A DNA stretch of 64,000 nucleotides from NCBI GenBank assembly GCA_963377175.1, contig CAUJNA010001890.1, forward strand, positions 767,815-831,814, read 5' to 3'. The notes under the pieces were generated by a model, which was not told the DNA's origin, made no database searches, and worked only from the letters and a program-made list of their open reading frames with translations. A program made the position numbers and the translations under genes. Source of the DNA: Effrenium voratum. Taxonomy: Eukaryota > Sar > Dinophyceae > Suessiales > Symbiodiniaceae. Positions 9,130-20,321 of the stretch are shown here, one piece after another (positions within the stretch are counted from its first letter, which is position 1; the number at the start of each line of letters is the position of its first letter).

Positions 9130-10883
9130 TCAGAACGGCATGCCCTTCACTGGGTCCCAGCCTTCGCAATCATCATAGGTACCCACCGTGTTCCCAAGGT
9201 CACAAAAGCTGTAGGCGCAGTATGCCATGTCGCAAGCTGCTGTGCCCATTGCGCATGTCCATGCTGCTTGCTCCGCAGCCTCTTCTTTGGTTGGCCTGCC
9301 ACGATAATACCCGGGCCAGTAAGCTGCGTCGGCTTCATCAAAGGTCATGTTGACCCAGCTGTCCAGCCGAATAGCACAATACTCATCTGCCTTCGCCTTC
9401 AGACCTTCGTAGTCATGCTGTAAGACTCTGATATCTCTGGAAAGCCATCCATTGTGCAAGCAATAGTACGGATCGTAGTCGGTGCCGTAAGACGTGCGAA
9501 TGTTCACGGCCTTAGCCTGCAAAAGCCAGTCTCTGTTGTAAATTGCATCTGCACATATCTTTTGATAATTCAATTCGCAGTAGGCTGTGCTGCCCTCCTT
9601 GTTAAACTCCACAATGGGTCCTTCGTCATTGTTCAACCCTCGACCTAGAACTTAAATCTTTATTTCCAGACGTAATTCAGACCAGGGCACAAATGTGGGT
9701 TTGTCTCAAACTAGGGGAAGCCCCAAAATCATTGCTTGCGTTTGGGTTATCCTTTAAACACAGGAACAACATGATACCCTCAAACCCATGTAAGATGCTA
9801 CCAAACATTGGCCCAGGGTCTTTGTCGATTCTCCGGGTGCTCGAACAGGCTCTGGTTTCCGCAGTCACTGCGTTGCAGGTAGACTCGATCGGACCGTTCA
9901 GGTGGCGGCAAAGAGCACAAGTGACACAACCTGCCGTTCCTGAGATTGCATCAAACACCAAAAAAACAAACAAGGATGGTGTCTTTTTTAGGAAGGCCCC
10001 TTTTGATCGCGACCAAAAGCGGTAAGAAGAAAACCACCCACTTTTCGGGGGTGCTTCAAGGTTGAGACCACATCAAGAACCCCCCCAACAAACAAACAGC
10101 TCTGAACTGGCCGCCTTTGGCAGCCTTTCTGGAGCTGATCCCAGATATGCATTCACCCAACCAGTTTAGTTTCATACTGTGGATGGACGAAATCCTGCAC
10201 CACTTTGAAGCACGGGAAACCATTGTTTATTGGTATTTCCAGGGGAAGCACCATTCCAGGGTTGCTTAGGCGGTGCAGGATTTCGTCCATCCACAGTAGG
10301 GGGTGGTTTTTGGCCCCTCCTAAAAGTGGTCTGAACCCCCACTAAACCAAGGGACAGCCCCTATTATTAAGCATTACAAGCGTTTGATAGCCGTGGTCGA
10401 CATTACAAGCATTTCATAGCCCTTCAGGGCTCCAAATTACGAGATGCCCTTCAGGACGCGCCTTTTCAAATGGATAACCCCGAAGAAGGGCTGACTCCCC
10501 GGCAAATTCACGAAACCCTTTTTGGGCCTCCGAAAAGGAGCAGGGGAGTACAGACAAAAAAAGAAAAACGCCACGGATTGCCCCCGAAAAGGAGCTTCCT
10601 CTTGAAATCATGGCTATTTGGGTTCCATGTTACTCGAAAGGTACAGGAAAAACAAAGGAAAAAAAAGGAACGAAACAAAAAACAACAACAACAACAACAA
10701 CAACATGCTATCTTCATCCATGTTCATATCTGCAGCGGTTTCAATGTCACTGGGATCGTTTTTCCGCAAGCGCTGATTCACCTGGGTCTGCAGAAACAAC
10801 GGTCCAAAGCAGGTCTCGTCGTTGTGTTGATCCTGACACGCCAGAGTACAAAGCACAGAAACGACTAGGGAGCTGCGAAGCAT
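9130..10883 (-). CDS. secreted cysteine-rich protein gene, several exons
   Basis: First exon about 10690-10883: ATG at 10883, hydrophobic leader (LRSSLVVSVLCTLACQDQ) typical of a signal peptide, then an acidic segment ending at a CAA/TTG microsatellite. An AG 24 bp upstream of the ATG could take a trans-spliced leader. Later exons: 9802-9939 (AGCVTCALCRHLNGPIESTC) and 9130-9644 (170 codons, eleven cysteines, aromatic- and acid-rich, YDPYYCLHNGWLS, stop at 9130). Those two join in phase over a 157-bp GT-AG intron. A further exon near 10100-10177 (KLNWLGECISGISSRKAAK) follows a B element. Junctions between exon 1 and 9802 are unresolved. Likely extracellular or vacuolar; family unknown. Confidence 0.6.
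10178..10298 (-). mobile_element. family B element, nearly intact, inside an intron
   Basis: TACTGTGGATGGACGAAATC at the left and GATTTCGTCCATCCACAGTA at the right are perfect inverted 20-mers with TA at the outer edge. Confidence 0.9.
10310..10375. mobile_element. family I fragment
   Basis: CCTCCTAAAAGTGGTCTGAA and CAGCCCCTATTATTAAGC match the family I body. Confidence 0.45.
10455..10556 (+). CDS. coding-like pocket, strand uncertain
   Basis: Plus frame reads DAPFQMDNPEEGLTPRQIHE after an AG; the minus strand is also open across it. Confidence 0.3.
10678..10705. repeat. (CAA)n microsatellite
   Basis: Eight CAA units beside the signal-peptide exon; on the minus strand they would read poly-Leu. 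Confidence 0.9.
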
Positions 10884-10969
10884 GGCAGGCAGCAAGGTGT
10901 TTCCCTGAGTGAAAGTGCAAATGCCCCAGCTCGGCTTTTCATGGCCTACCATTTGGTTAAGACCCCTGG

Positions 10970-11035
10970 AACTTTTTTTTTTTTTTTAAACAGTAGTGAT
11001 AAATTCCTTTTAAACCAACAAGGAAAATAAGCAAT
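10970..11035 (+). repeat. poly-T plus AAACAG, then family J unit
   Basis: A long T run ending AAACAG, followed by TAGTGATAAATTCC, as at 40.5 and 43.4 kb. Confidence 0.6.
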
Positions 11036-11382
11036 ATTCTTAAGCAAATGGAATTGGCTATCACTTCACTTCTGAAACATACTTGGGCCAAGCAAGAAGT
11101 GGACAAAACAATATGGAATTAACAACTTGCTTTGTGCCGCTCGCACAAACGCTGTTGATTGAGCCAAATGCTGCAAAGCAGAGCATAGTAGAGAAACTTT
11201 GCTTTGCTATCACCCGTGCCAGCCAAGAGAGCCAGCAAACCTTTTCATATTCTGCCGGAACAACAAGAGGGAAACAAACACCCCCTCCGAGATTTGGTGG
11301 CACTCTCGCCATTTGTCACCCGCCATCTATCGCGTAAACTGGCAAACTTGGGAGACCCTTTCTGGAGTCCAGCTCTCAAACC

Positions 11383-11525
11383 CACACAGACACACAACAA
11401 ACCAACCAACACGCAAGCACAAGCACAGCACAAGCACAAAACACAAGCACAAAAACACAAGCACAAACACAAACACATGCAACCACAAGCAAACAGAGAC
11501 ACGCACACATACACAAACACACAGG
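11383..11525. repeat. ACAAGCACA-rich low-complexity tract
   Basis: Irregular CACAAGCA/CAAACA units. The antisense Cys/Val/Leu frames are artefacts. Confidence 0.85.
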
Positions 11526-11601
11526 ACCTTCATGGGTACGCCCGTTTACTCCTCGGTGAACTTGCTCTGATTGGAGTAAGGGTACGTCACAAGGCACCAC
11601 A

Positions 11602-11886
11602 ATGACTCGGTTGGTCCCCGAGCAAAGGGTGTACCTGAACTCTCAAACCACCCCCCAAAAAAGGGGAGTCCACCAACCATATTCTTGGGTCGCACTTTGC
11701 CCCATGTTAAAGTTGATATTGTGAGGGTCCAGGTACCCATGTGTATTTGCAATGGGCAAGCTGTTGCAAAAAAAGGTCCAAGGCGCTAAGGTCCAAAGAC
11801 CATGCAAAAAGGTTTTTTTTTCCAAGGGAGATGAGGTCATGGGCGAGATCGAACGGTTTGTGATTTCGCTTCATGCCCAAATGGCT
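11602..11886 (+). CDS. two-exon gene with an exact H-element intron
   Basis: Exon 11602-11630 begins with an ATG (MTRLVPEQR) or is the end of a longer exon. Intron 11631-11732 is the H element (GTACCTGAACTCTCA...GGGTCCAG). Exon 11733-11886 has 51 codons in phase, including CVFAMGKLLQKKVQGAK and KGDEVMGEIERFVISLHAQM; it is basic then amphipathic. It ends at GCT|GTGGGTCA, the start of an O element. Product unknown. Confidence 0.6.
11631..11740 (+). mobile_element. family H element acting as intron 11631-11732
   Basis: GTACCTGAACTCTCAAAC and TGTGAGGGTCCAGGTAC inverted ends coincide with donor and acceptor. Confidence 0.8.
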
Positions 11887-11985
11887 GTGGGTCAAAAATA
11901 GGGTAACCCCAAAATGAACCCTGAAAAGTGACAACATGGACCAAAACCTGGGTTTAATATTGACCCACACCCAAATGATGCCCAA
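11875..11985 (+). mobile_element. family O element
   Basis: CAAATGGCTGTGGGTCAA and TTGACCCACACCCAAATG are inverted. It starts at an exon edge. Confidence 0.75.
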
Positions 11986-11989
11986 ATGA

Positions 11990-12110
11990 GTCACAATCAA
12001 AACCTGGTACAAATGGTCGATCCCCAGAACCATGTAAAGAAGTAGAAAGGCGGCCGCAACTATTTCCGGCTGAGACTGCCCCTTACTAACCTTCATCTAC
12101 CCGGGTTTCC
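11990..12110 (+). mobile_element. family F element
   Basis: AATGAGTCACAATCAAAACC start, central GGCGGCCGCAACTATTTCCG, right end ACCCGGGTTTCC decayed. Confidence 0.75.
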
Positions 12111-12368
12111 AATTGGCCCCTGTCACAACATGCGTTCTATTGAGTCGTTCATGTTCTGTCACCCGCATGTCACACGCAACCAGACCAACTCTGCAGTCGG
12201 AAATCCCAAACAATCAGCAGGACACAGCAAGTACCAAAAGAAGGCAACACAAGTAAAACCCTTTCCCACCAATCCAACAGACCCACTTTGTGGGTCACCT
12301 TAGGGCGCCGAGTTCAGCTCGGTCAGAACATTGAGGGTACCCCTTTCTTTGGTTGGTTTATAGGGACA

Positions 12369-12858
12369 CCAAAAGGAACGCTGAAGCCACTTTGAAAGTT
12401 CACCGATTCTGACGCTACCTGAACCTTGAATGTCAACGAGACGAAGAAAAGGCGAATCTTTCGTTGATCTTGGTGCGTCGCAGCTTACCAAAAGGGTGAG
12501 ACTTTATGGCTGGTCGTCTTGCACCTGGCTTGCCCCGCTTGGGGTTCAGCAAAACGGAGGGCCACAGGAGGATCCACTGATTGTGGGGTTTGGCCACCCG
12601 ACAATGCCCAGCCCCACCCCGGACCTATAACGTTTTGAAGCTGCTCTGGCTGCATGAAAGCTTGCTCCTGCAAATGACGTCTCGGAAAAGAATCGCCAAC
12701 TTCCAACTTCTGTGCCCCTCAGGGCAACTAGGAACCCCATGAGCGCCAGCACCCAGTAGAACAGATGCCCCGAAACAAGGGATTGCAAGCCCTTGTCACG
12801 GCCTTGTGACCCAAAGCACCAAAGCCTGGCCACACGGCGTTCTGCAAGCTTTGTAGGC
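12369..12858 (-). CDS. membrane protein fragment with EF-hand loop, two exons
   Basis: Exon 12625-12858 (78 codons) has a hydrophobic helix HLFYWVLALMGFLVAL between polar segments and ends KRYAG|GTCC. After a 141-bp intron, exon 12369-12483 continues in phase (CDAPRSTKDS) into FLRLVDIQGSGSVRIGEL. That matches an EF-hand loop with D1, S5, G6, V8 and E12, but Q in place of D3. A hydrophobic segment followed by an EF-hand recalls dinoflagellate calcium-regulated channels. That identity is inference from a short motif; calcium binding may be weak. Confidence 0.55.
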
Positions 12859-12904
12859 CTTGGCAAAAACAAATCAAAGTAGCCGCCGCCTTGTGTCATC
12901 ACAC

Positions 12905-13920
12905 ATGCAGAGCAAAGCAATGAATGATGTTATTGTGCTCTTAGTATCTGTGCCAGGTGTCATTGCCGTTGTGAATATCTCAATCAACATGAGCATATTA
13001 ATATGTTCTGCACATGGCCTCGATATGGTGGAGAACAAGTAACGAACAATATGACTTGCGAACTGTATCTACCTGTGGTATATGGAAAACCCCTCACCCC
13101 TCTAATTCCCTCTATATCCTCCTCAATGAGCTGTGGACAACCGTGCACAAAAATGGTCCTTTGCCCAATCTAGGGGGCCGATTTATACACTCTCTTTTTA
13201 ATTGCGCCCTTATTTGTGCGCTTCTCCAAACAGTCAACAACAAAAGGGAAATTTTGACACACAGCCACTTTAAGATTCCTCAAAGTACCTCTTCTTCCCC
13301 TGCCTACAGACCAGCCTTTGGTTGGCCAAAAGCAGCATAACAACAGGCACTTTGGGGATACACTGAGGACATAGGGTGATAGTATGTTGCCCTTCCGCCC
13401 CTCCTTCAGCGATGTGCGTTCGACCTCGGGGTCAGCGTCGTTCGCACACAATCGAGGAAGAAAGGAGTCCCAGCATATGTGTGTCTTTTCTTGGGAGACC
13501 CTCGTCATGGCAGGTTTTCCTTTTGGGTTCCCGGTCAAAGCCATGAAAAAGGGTCCCTCAAAAAAGACGGCTCCCTTGGAATGTAAAGGTTACGGCCAGC
13601 ATGTTGGGAGCGCGTGATATGTGCCATCCATGACCTGAACACGCTTCTACTTGAAGGTGGGTAGGGCGGTGGTGAACCCTTGAGTCTGGATATGTTCAAC
13701 AAACAATGTAAGGATTCCTGCCGAGGGAACCATGAACATAGTTTGCCGGAGCTTTGACAAAAACTCATATACAGTATATGTGGGTGTTCCCTCTCTCCAG
13801 AAACTAGCCTAGACCAATGTTGGGGCAAATACATCCGTGTCATACACGCACACTCACATGTGAAAAAAGAAAGAAAAACATTTGTTTCACAACCAACATA
13901 TTATCTTAAACTAGCAGAAA
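12905..13920. other. mostly unassigned DNA with one ambiguous coding pocket
   Basis: 13384-13470 is GC-rich and open on both strands (plus FRPSFSDVRSTSGSASF; minus ANDADPEVERTSLKEG). Nothing else is supportable here. Confidence 0.3.
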
Positions 13921-13971
13921 CAACATCAGTGCGGGCCGCGGGTACCCGATTCAAAGTGTCCCAATTCTGGC

Positions 13972-14085
13972 TGTGGGTCAAACTTGGTACCCAACATGCG
14001 TTGCCCTGGTAAGTGGAAATATGCACGAGACAACCTGAGGTCCATTTCCTGGTGGTTGAATTTTGAGCCATACCCTAGGAGTTTC
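13972..14085 (+). mobile_element. family O element, diverged
   Basis: TGTGGGTCAAACTTGGTACC and GAATTTTGAGCCATACCC match family O. Confidence 0.5.
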
Positions 14086-14250
14086 TTGGACCCTAAATGT
14101 GGCCTGGAATTCCCAAAAAGCCTCAAACAGTCAGGTCTTGGGGCTAGGGCCATGTAAGAAAGTCTTCCTAATCTCGGTTGCTTTCATCATGTGAAACCTG
14201 CCTAGAGGTAAGACACCCGAAGCTACCTACTTTGGCAATCAAAGGGAAAC

Positions 14251-14373
14251 GGATACCTACTAACCTACTTTGAAGTAAGTCCCTAACACCCAAAGTATAA
14301 TTCCCTTCCGATACCTACTAACCTACTTTGAAGTAAGTCCCTGAAGCCCAACCAAAGTAGAATTCCCTTCACA
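14251..14373 (+). repeat. two direct repeats of about 60 bp
   Basis: GATACCTACTAACCTACTTT followed by GAAGTAAGTCCCT occurs twice, about 58 bp apart. Confidence 0.9.
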
Positions 14374-14397
14374 ACTGGTGTTCTCCTTTCGCGCCAC

Positions 14398-14462
14398 CGA
14401 GGACCGAGGGCCAGGCTCCGCTGGCCAGAAAGTGGCCGATCTGAGTGTTCACCGCCTCAAGG
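14398..14462 (-). CDS. 65-bp exon, unknown product
   Basis: AG/GT-bounded frame LEAVNTQIGHFLASGAWPSV with G/C-rich third positions; donor CTCG|GTGGCG. Confidence 0.45.
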
Positions 14463-14493
14463 CTCGAGACCGGTGACGGGTAAGAAGATCCTA

Positions 14494-14602
14494 GACCAGT
14501 TTGAAGCCATGGGGTAACCAGCGTTTCTTGGTACAATGGGAAATCTAATCATTCCAAGGGTTCTGAAATGGTGCGAAATGGAGTTTGTCCATCTGAGATA
14601 TG
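14494..14602. mobile_element. family B element, decayed
   Basis: GGTGCGAAATGGAGTTTGTC resembles the family B right TIR. Confidence 0.4.
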
Positions 14603-14617
14603 ATGATATGAAGAAGT

Positions 14618-14720
14618 ATCTGGAGTCGCCTTCTGAGCCTTTAAACATGGGTCCATGACCCATTTCTTTATTTTGGGGAATGACCAACCTTCCTTGTAGG
14701 GTCATAAGAAACCTCCAGAA
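14618..14720. mobile_element. family C element
   Basis: TCTGGAGTCGCC and AACCTCCAGA ends around ATGGGTCCATGACCC. Confidence 0.65.
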
Positions 14721-15114
14721 AGAAACCTCACGTCACAAGGTGCGCCCAGATGTTCAACCCAGACCCACCTCTACATAACAAAGGTGATAACGTGGGAAAC
14801 TGGGGTTCAGTTGCCACCATTAGAACAATGGGGGTTCACATAACCACCATTGCTTACCCAAGGATGGTCATTACCCAAACTGAGTCAACCTTTGTTTTGA
14901 GGGGGGGTTGAACTCTAGGGTGAGGTAGCTGGGGTTTGCTTGGCTATAAGTTACTTCTCTTAAGGGTCCCGATGGCTTTTGGGCCCTCACTGGTTGTTTC
15001 CAAGCGCCCCTGAGGAATTGGTCGGGTTCTTCGTTGGAGGGCCCGGGGGTCCGCATTGAAGGTGTCATGACCCTTAAAGTGAAAAAGAAGAAACCTCAGG
15101 TCTGCTGAAGTGGT

Positions 15115-15545
15115 CAGACAAAAACCATCTAACCAACCAACCGACCGATCGATAGACCAGCAAAAAGTTTTTATAGCTAGCCAACTAGCTAAACCACCTA
15201 GAAAGTCACGAACGAACACGCAAAAGAGCGAACTGACCAACAAACTAGCTACCTAACGAAGCAAATAACCAACTAACTCACTAATTAACCAAGTAACGAA
15301 TTGGCTAACCAGCCAACTAGTTCAATGACCAACTGACTGTTTAGTTTAACACACTAACAAAGTAAGGAACCAACGAACTAACAAACTAATGAGCTAATTA
15401 ACTAACGAACTAATGAACTAACAAACTGACAAACTAGCAAACTAACGAACAGGCTTACAAACTAACATGTATATTATTAACTGGCCATGCAAGCAACAAA
15501 CGCAAGCAAGCAAAAAAACAAACACAGCAAACAAACAAATTAACG
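15115..15545. repeat. degenerate AACTAACG-type tandem tract
   Basis: Hundreds of bases of ACTAACGA/ACTAACAA units with strong strand asymmetry (little G or T). Confidence 0.85.
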
Positions 15546-15923
15546 CGCAAACAGCGTTTGTGGGCCTTGACTAAAACGAAGAGAACACTTGCCAACAAGC
15601 AGCTTAACTTTTGCGAACTCAACCATATTGACTAAAATGTGACTAGAACTTCTAGACAGAAAACGCGTGCCCTCACACAAACATTGTGCGGCGCACAGGG
15701 TCCATTTCCACCGGGTTTGGGCAATCCAATGCTCGTGGGAGAAAGGCGCTGGCACTTGTTGTCCATAGCTCGTGGGTTCCAACACTTTACCAAGCCCGCG
15801 GCTTTGAGTCAAACACGAATATGGAAATGGTTGCTTACCCCTTAAAACTCCAGTCGCCCTGGGGAAGTTAATCTTTTACAGACATATAGCCCATGTTACC
15901 CAAAAAGTTGAAAAGTTGTGTTT

Positions 15924-16206
15924 TTAAGAGGTAAGGTTGGTATAGTGAAACCCTCCGAAATTAGCACAGTGGAAGTGGAGGGGCCTGTCCCCTCGATGGT
16001 AGTCTTCCAAGACCATCCTGTCCACTTCCTTCCCTGACTGTTGGCAAAGGGGTGGCCCATGTTGAAGCGTTGACCCGCGTTGGAACCCCTTTGGGAGGTT
16101 TGACGGGACGGACCCGCGGCCGGCGAATTCAGGAGCGGACGGCCAGAGGCTGCGTGATGTGAGCCTGAGCAACATGCAACCGCTGCATATCCTCAGGGTA
16201 CCGAAC
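15924..16206 (-). CDS. terminal exon after an A-element intron
   Basis: The exon begins at the GGACCCAG acceptor of the A element and stays open to the stop at 15924. It includes LWPSAPEFAGRGSVPSNLP and SGKEVDRMVLEDYHRGDRPL. No family recognised. Confidence 0.55.
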
Positions 16207-16324
16207 CTGGGTCCTCCAGTAGAGAGGATAGAATAAGGGTGCCCGATTTTTTTCTGTAGTCTGTTTTAGTCGGGGAACCCTCCCCCAAAAAAGGGTGAGA
16301 AAGGGCACTACTGGGAGACTTAGG
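16207..16324 (-). mobile_element. family A element acting as intron 16207-16319
   Basis: CTGGGTCCTCCAGTAGAGAG start and GGAGACTTAG end; spliced on the minus strand. Confidence 0.75.
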
Positions 16325-16616
16325 TAGTGAGATCACTGCCCCATGTCAGGTTCCCGGTTCCCCCTAGGAGCCCCTTGGATCCTAACTAGGGCCCGGAATT
16401 CCCAAACGGCCTCATTATATTTGAGGTCCTGAAACTCCTAGAATGAGCTTGCGTGGGACTTGGTTGTTTCACGCTCTGGGTTGTTTGGCTTGCAGTGCTG
16501 CCAACTTGAAGGCCAACGCCAGTCAGGGACCCAAACTACTTTGCCCGAGATGGCAGCAGGAATAGCGGAACAGCAGTGCAGCAGTCAGTCAAGAGCAGAA
16601 GAGCAGCAGTGGCAGT

Positions 16617-17280
16617 ATGAAGCGGACAGCGTCGGCGATGAGGGCGACAAAGCGGCCGGCCGCGAAGCCCAAGAAGAAACTTGCTTCGAGGACTCAAACT
16701 GCTGGGCTCAAACTGCAAAAGCCGAATCCTTCTCGGGAATGTCCTTGTCTCCTTCTCGGCCTTTTGTTGATCAAGCAAATGTTCTACGCTTCGCATGGGG
16801 AGCCAGAAGCAAGATATGTTTCAAATCTTGCAAAAAGCCAGAGCCATACCTCGCCTCATGTGAGCATTGGTGAGCTGCCGCTGTATATAACCGGAAAGAT
16901 TACTTCCAGCAATTCACAGGGCAGAAGGCCCAAGTAACCCAAAAACGTGAAGAATGGGGCAAGATCAACTCAGAGGACAAAGTTTCTTAACTGCACGCAG
17001 TCTGACTGTCAGTTGTCGGCGGTGTTTGTTTGCTGGATGGCATCAAGTACGGGTTCTTGCGGTTTCCCTTACTTAGGGGTATAGGTATAGCCCTTTTGGT
17101 GAAAGCAGGTGCCCCAAACCTTACTTTTTGTGTGGAAAACGATGCCCTAAAACTAAGGAGCCCGTGCCGCCTGCAATGTTCAACTGCGACCAGCAGCATC
17201 ACCCTGCAAGCCAACCCCAGTACCTGATGGCGCCTGAAGATGGCGCCGATTCAGACTTATTTCTTGCCTCTGATATTTAA
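16617..17280 (+). CDS. KRPAAK-motif basic protein, intact copy in left arm
   Basis: Exon 16617-16859 (81 codons) starts MKRTASAMRATKRPAAKPKK. This is a lysine/arginine-rich N-terminus resembling a bipartite nuclear signal and the AMK/KRPAAK repeats of many dinoflagellate proteins. Exon 17077-17280 (67 codons) joins in phase 0 over a 217-bp GT-AG intron. It contains RCPKPYFLCGKRCPK and an acidic tail EDGADSDLFLASDI before TAA. Predicted length is 148 residues. A nuclear role is inference from composition. Confidence 0.55.
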
Positions 17281-17796
17281 CCTGAACGTTCCAGCCTATC
17301 AGAATCTGAGGCACCCGCGTGTGCCAGACACGGCGGCCGTCAAACCCCACCTCTCGACAATCCTGTTTGCGTATCGGCGCTACAGGCCCTGCTTCGGGTG
17401 GGGAGCAGTACTCTCCAAAGAACTCGCTCTGGGGAGCGTGATGCACGAACCACAGGCGGGAGAAGGCGCCGAAGCACCCAACCTTTGGTTTCAGACTGGA
17501 AAACAATGTGTTTGCCAAATGGGTTTGAGTTGTCGTGTTTCTCTGGGAGACCTACCTGTCCTGCCCTGAATTGATGCCTACAGACTTCAAGCTGCCCAAT
17601 GGGCGACACGTGGTGTCCCAGCGCTGGACCCTTCTTGGTGGGAAGGACTGGCTACTTTTTGTGTTGCAAACCCTGCGCTTTCTCGGCGCTAGGAGAAATT
17701 GCGCCCGCAGGCGGAGGATTCCTCCGGTATTCTCTGGAAGCCTTGAACAACAGCCAGCAGAGCAAGTTGGCAGGAAACACGCGGCGCCCCTCAGTT

Positions 17797-18242
17797 GTGC
17801 AACGCGGAACTTTCCTTTAATTGATTGCTTCGTTGTTCAGTTCTTGTATCTGTGCGGCAGCAGCTTTGACTGTTGTGGCATGCCGAAAGCCTACTGTCTG
17901 GTCATCCCGCGATGCGCACAGAAAACAACCATTTATTCAGAGCCCGTAGAAGGCTCACCTGAAATGCGGGCACCATAGGCTGTTTAGCAAAAATAATCTG
18001 TCCAATTTGGCAAGTTGCGGTGAAGGAAAACGCCTGCGACCCTTCCATGTTCTGTCCGCTTGTTGCAACACCTGCTTACTTTCCCACGTTCTGACATTGA
18101 ATCTTGAGATTTGGTTCAAGGGCCCAGGAGAAACACCATGACCCCCAAGAATGTTGCGAGAAGCGGAGGAATTGCCTCCCAAGCGAAATCTATCACAGCG
18201 GGGGGATGCCAGCAGGGCCGTTTGCAACAACCTGGATGATGC
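17797..18242 (-). other. second coding-like region of left arm
   Basis: Mirror of 19279-19724 in the right arm. Open frames include SPGPLNQISRFNVRTWESK on the minus strand and KLPNGRHVVSQRWTLLGG on the plus strand around 17580. Exons not resolved. Confidence 0.3.
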
Positions 18243-18500
18243 TTGCCCTTTGACCAGGGCCATGGAATCTTGCGTGGAAAGCGCGCATTCATTGAGGCAT
18301 GCTTCTGGAACGTCTTTGCCGGAATTGCCTTTGAACGCTGAGGGAACTCTGTACCTTTAGGGCCATGCCTTACAGGGGACATTGAAAGACATAGCTCACC
18401 GTGCTTGGCTTGCTGATTCCACAGATCGACTTTTGGAAGGGTGCTGGGACATGGTAGCACCAGGTCTCTTAGATGACGGTTCCTCAGCAGCTACGCTAAA

Positions 18501-19020
18501 TGGTTCTGCGCTGCCTGGTTTCAGGAAGGGTGGAAATATTTCAAAAATACAAAAATACCAGTTTGCTAAAGATGAATAATCGTTCAAGTTGAGCAAGATC
18601 GAAACCATAAAGAATTTGCCGGGAGCCCAAAAACTCAGCGAAACTCAATTCACTTGGCTTCAGAGTTTCGCCGAGGACCTCTGCGAGGTCCTCAGCCAAA
18701 CCCTCCCCCACCACCCCCCCCAAGAAGCCGCGTGTTGTTATCCAAGATTTTTGTTATTTTAAGGAAAGTGCTTTTTGGCACCCCGTGGGGTGGGGTTTCG
18801 CCGAGGACCTCTGCGAGGTCCTCAGCCAAACTTCGGTTTTACTCTCCCACAAGTTTCGCCGAGGAATTGGGTGTTCGGGAGGCGGGTGACCGAGATATAG
18901 CTTTTCAAAGGTTGAGCCTGGCTCCGAGGGGTCCAAGCCTGGCAGGCGAAGAGTGTAAAACCAATCGAAACACTGAAGGGTTTGTGGAAGGGCCACCTCT
19001 AGACTGCAGAACTACTCTTT
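18501..19020. other. 520-bp spacer of the inverted repeat
   Basis: GTTTCGCCGAGGACCTCTGC occurs at about 18665 and 18799, with a shortened third copy at 18852. Each full copy contains 9-bp perfect arms GAGGACCTC/GAGGTCCTC around TGC, a stable hairpin. No gene seen. Confidence 0.85.
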
Positions 19021-19278
19021 TAGTGTAGCTGCTGAGGAACCGTCATTTAAGAGACATGGTGCTACCATGTCCCAGCACCCTTCCAAAAGTCGAATTTTTG
19101 GAATCAACAAGCCAAGCGCGGTGAGCTATGTCTTTCAATGTCCCCCCGTAAGGCATGGCCCCAAAGGTACAGAGTTCCCTCAGCGTTCAAAGGCAATTCC
19201 GGCAAAGGCTGAGCATCAGGTGGGAGAGACGTTCCAGAAGCATGCCTCAATGAATGCGCGCATTCCACGCAAGATTCC

Positions 19279-19724
19279 ATGGCCCTGGTCAAAGGGCAAG
19301 GATCGTCCAGGTTGTTGCAAACGGCCCTGCTGGCATCCCCCCGATGTGATAGCTTTCGCTTGGGAGGCAATTCCTCCGCTTCTCGCAACATTCTTGGGGG
19401 TCATGGTGTTTCTCCTGGGCCCTTGAACCAAATCTCAAGATTCAATGTCAGAACGTGGGAAAGTAAGTAGGTGTTGCAACAAGCGGACAGAACATGGAAG
19501 GGTCGCAGGCTTTTTCCTTCACCGCAACTTGCCAAATTGGACAGATTATTTTTGCTAAACAGCCTATGGTGCCCGCATTTCAGGTGAGCCTTCTACGGGC
19601 TCTGAATAAATGGTTTTTTCTGTGCGCATCGCGGGATGACCAGACAGTAGGCTTTCGGCATGCCACAACAGTCAAAGCTGCTGCCGCACAGATACAAGAA
19701 CTGAACAACGAATCAATCAATTAA
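19279..19724 (+). other. coding-like region of right arm, exons unresolved
   Basis: Frame ALVKGQGSSRLLQTALLASP runs to a GTAAGT donor at about 19461 (the left arm has GTAAGC). A 75-bp AG/GT-bounded block lies at 19509-19583. A block ending QIQELNNESIN then stop lies at 19672-19724. Several frames could join. Confidence 0.3.
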
Positions 19725-20321
19725 AGGAAAGTTCCGCGTTGCACAACTGAGGGGCGCCGCGTGTTTCCTGCCAACTTGCTCTGCTGGCTGTTGTTCAAGG
19801 CTTCCAGAGAATACCGGAGGAAATCCTCCGCCTGCGGGCGCAATTTCTCCTGGCGCCGAGAAAGCGCAGGGTTTGCAACACAAAAAGTAGCCAGTCCTTC
19901 CCACCAAGAAGGGTCCAGCGCTGGGACACCACGTGTCGCCCATTGGGCAGCTTGAAGTCTGTAGGCATCAATTCAGGGCAGGACTGGTAAGTCTCCCAGA
20001 GAAACACGACAACTCAAACCCATTTGGCAAACACATTGTTTTCCAGTCTGAAACCAAAGGTTGGGTGCTTCGGCGCCTTCTCCCGCCTGTGGTTCGTGCA
20101 TCACGCTCCCCAGAGCGAGTTCTTTGGAGAGTACTGCTCCCCACCCGAAGCAGGGCCTGTAGCGCCGATACGCAAACAGGCTTGTCGAGAGAGGGGGTTA
20201 CGGGTTTGACGGCCGCCGTGTCTGGCACACGCGGGTGCCAAACAGGCTGGAACGTTCAGGTTAAATATCAGAGGCAAGAAATAAGTCTGAATCGGCGCCA
20301 TCTTCAGGCGCCATCAGGTAA

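Larger units (their letters stand above)
16435..18500 (+). repeat. left arm of a 4.65-kb inverted repeat
   Basis: Nearly every base from CCTAGAATGAGCTT to GCAGCTACGCTA is mirrored at 19021-21085, with scattered substitutions and small indels. Confidence 0.95.

Noticed and set aside
8877..9353. 158-residue plus-strand open frame
   Set aside because: Mostly antisense to the cysteine-rich exon 9130-9644, which has far better composition.
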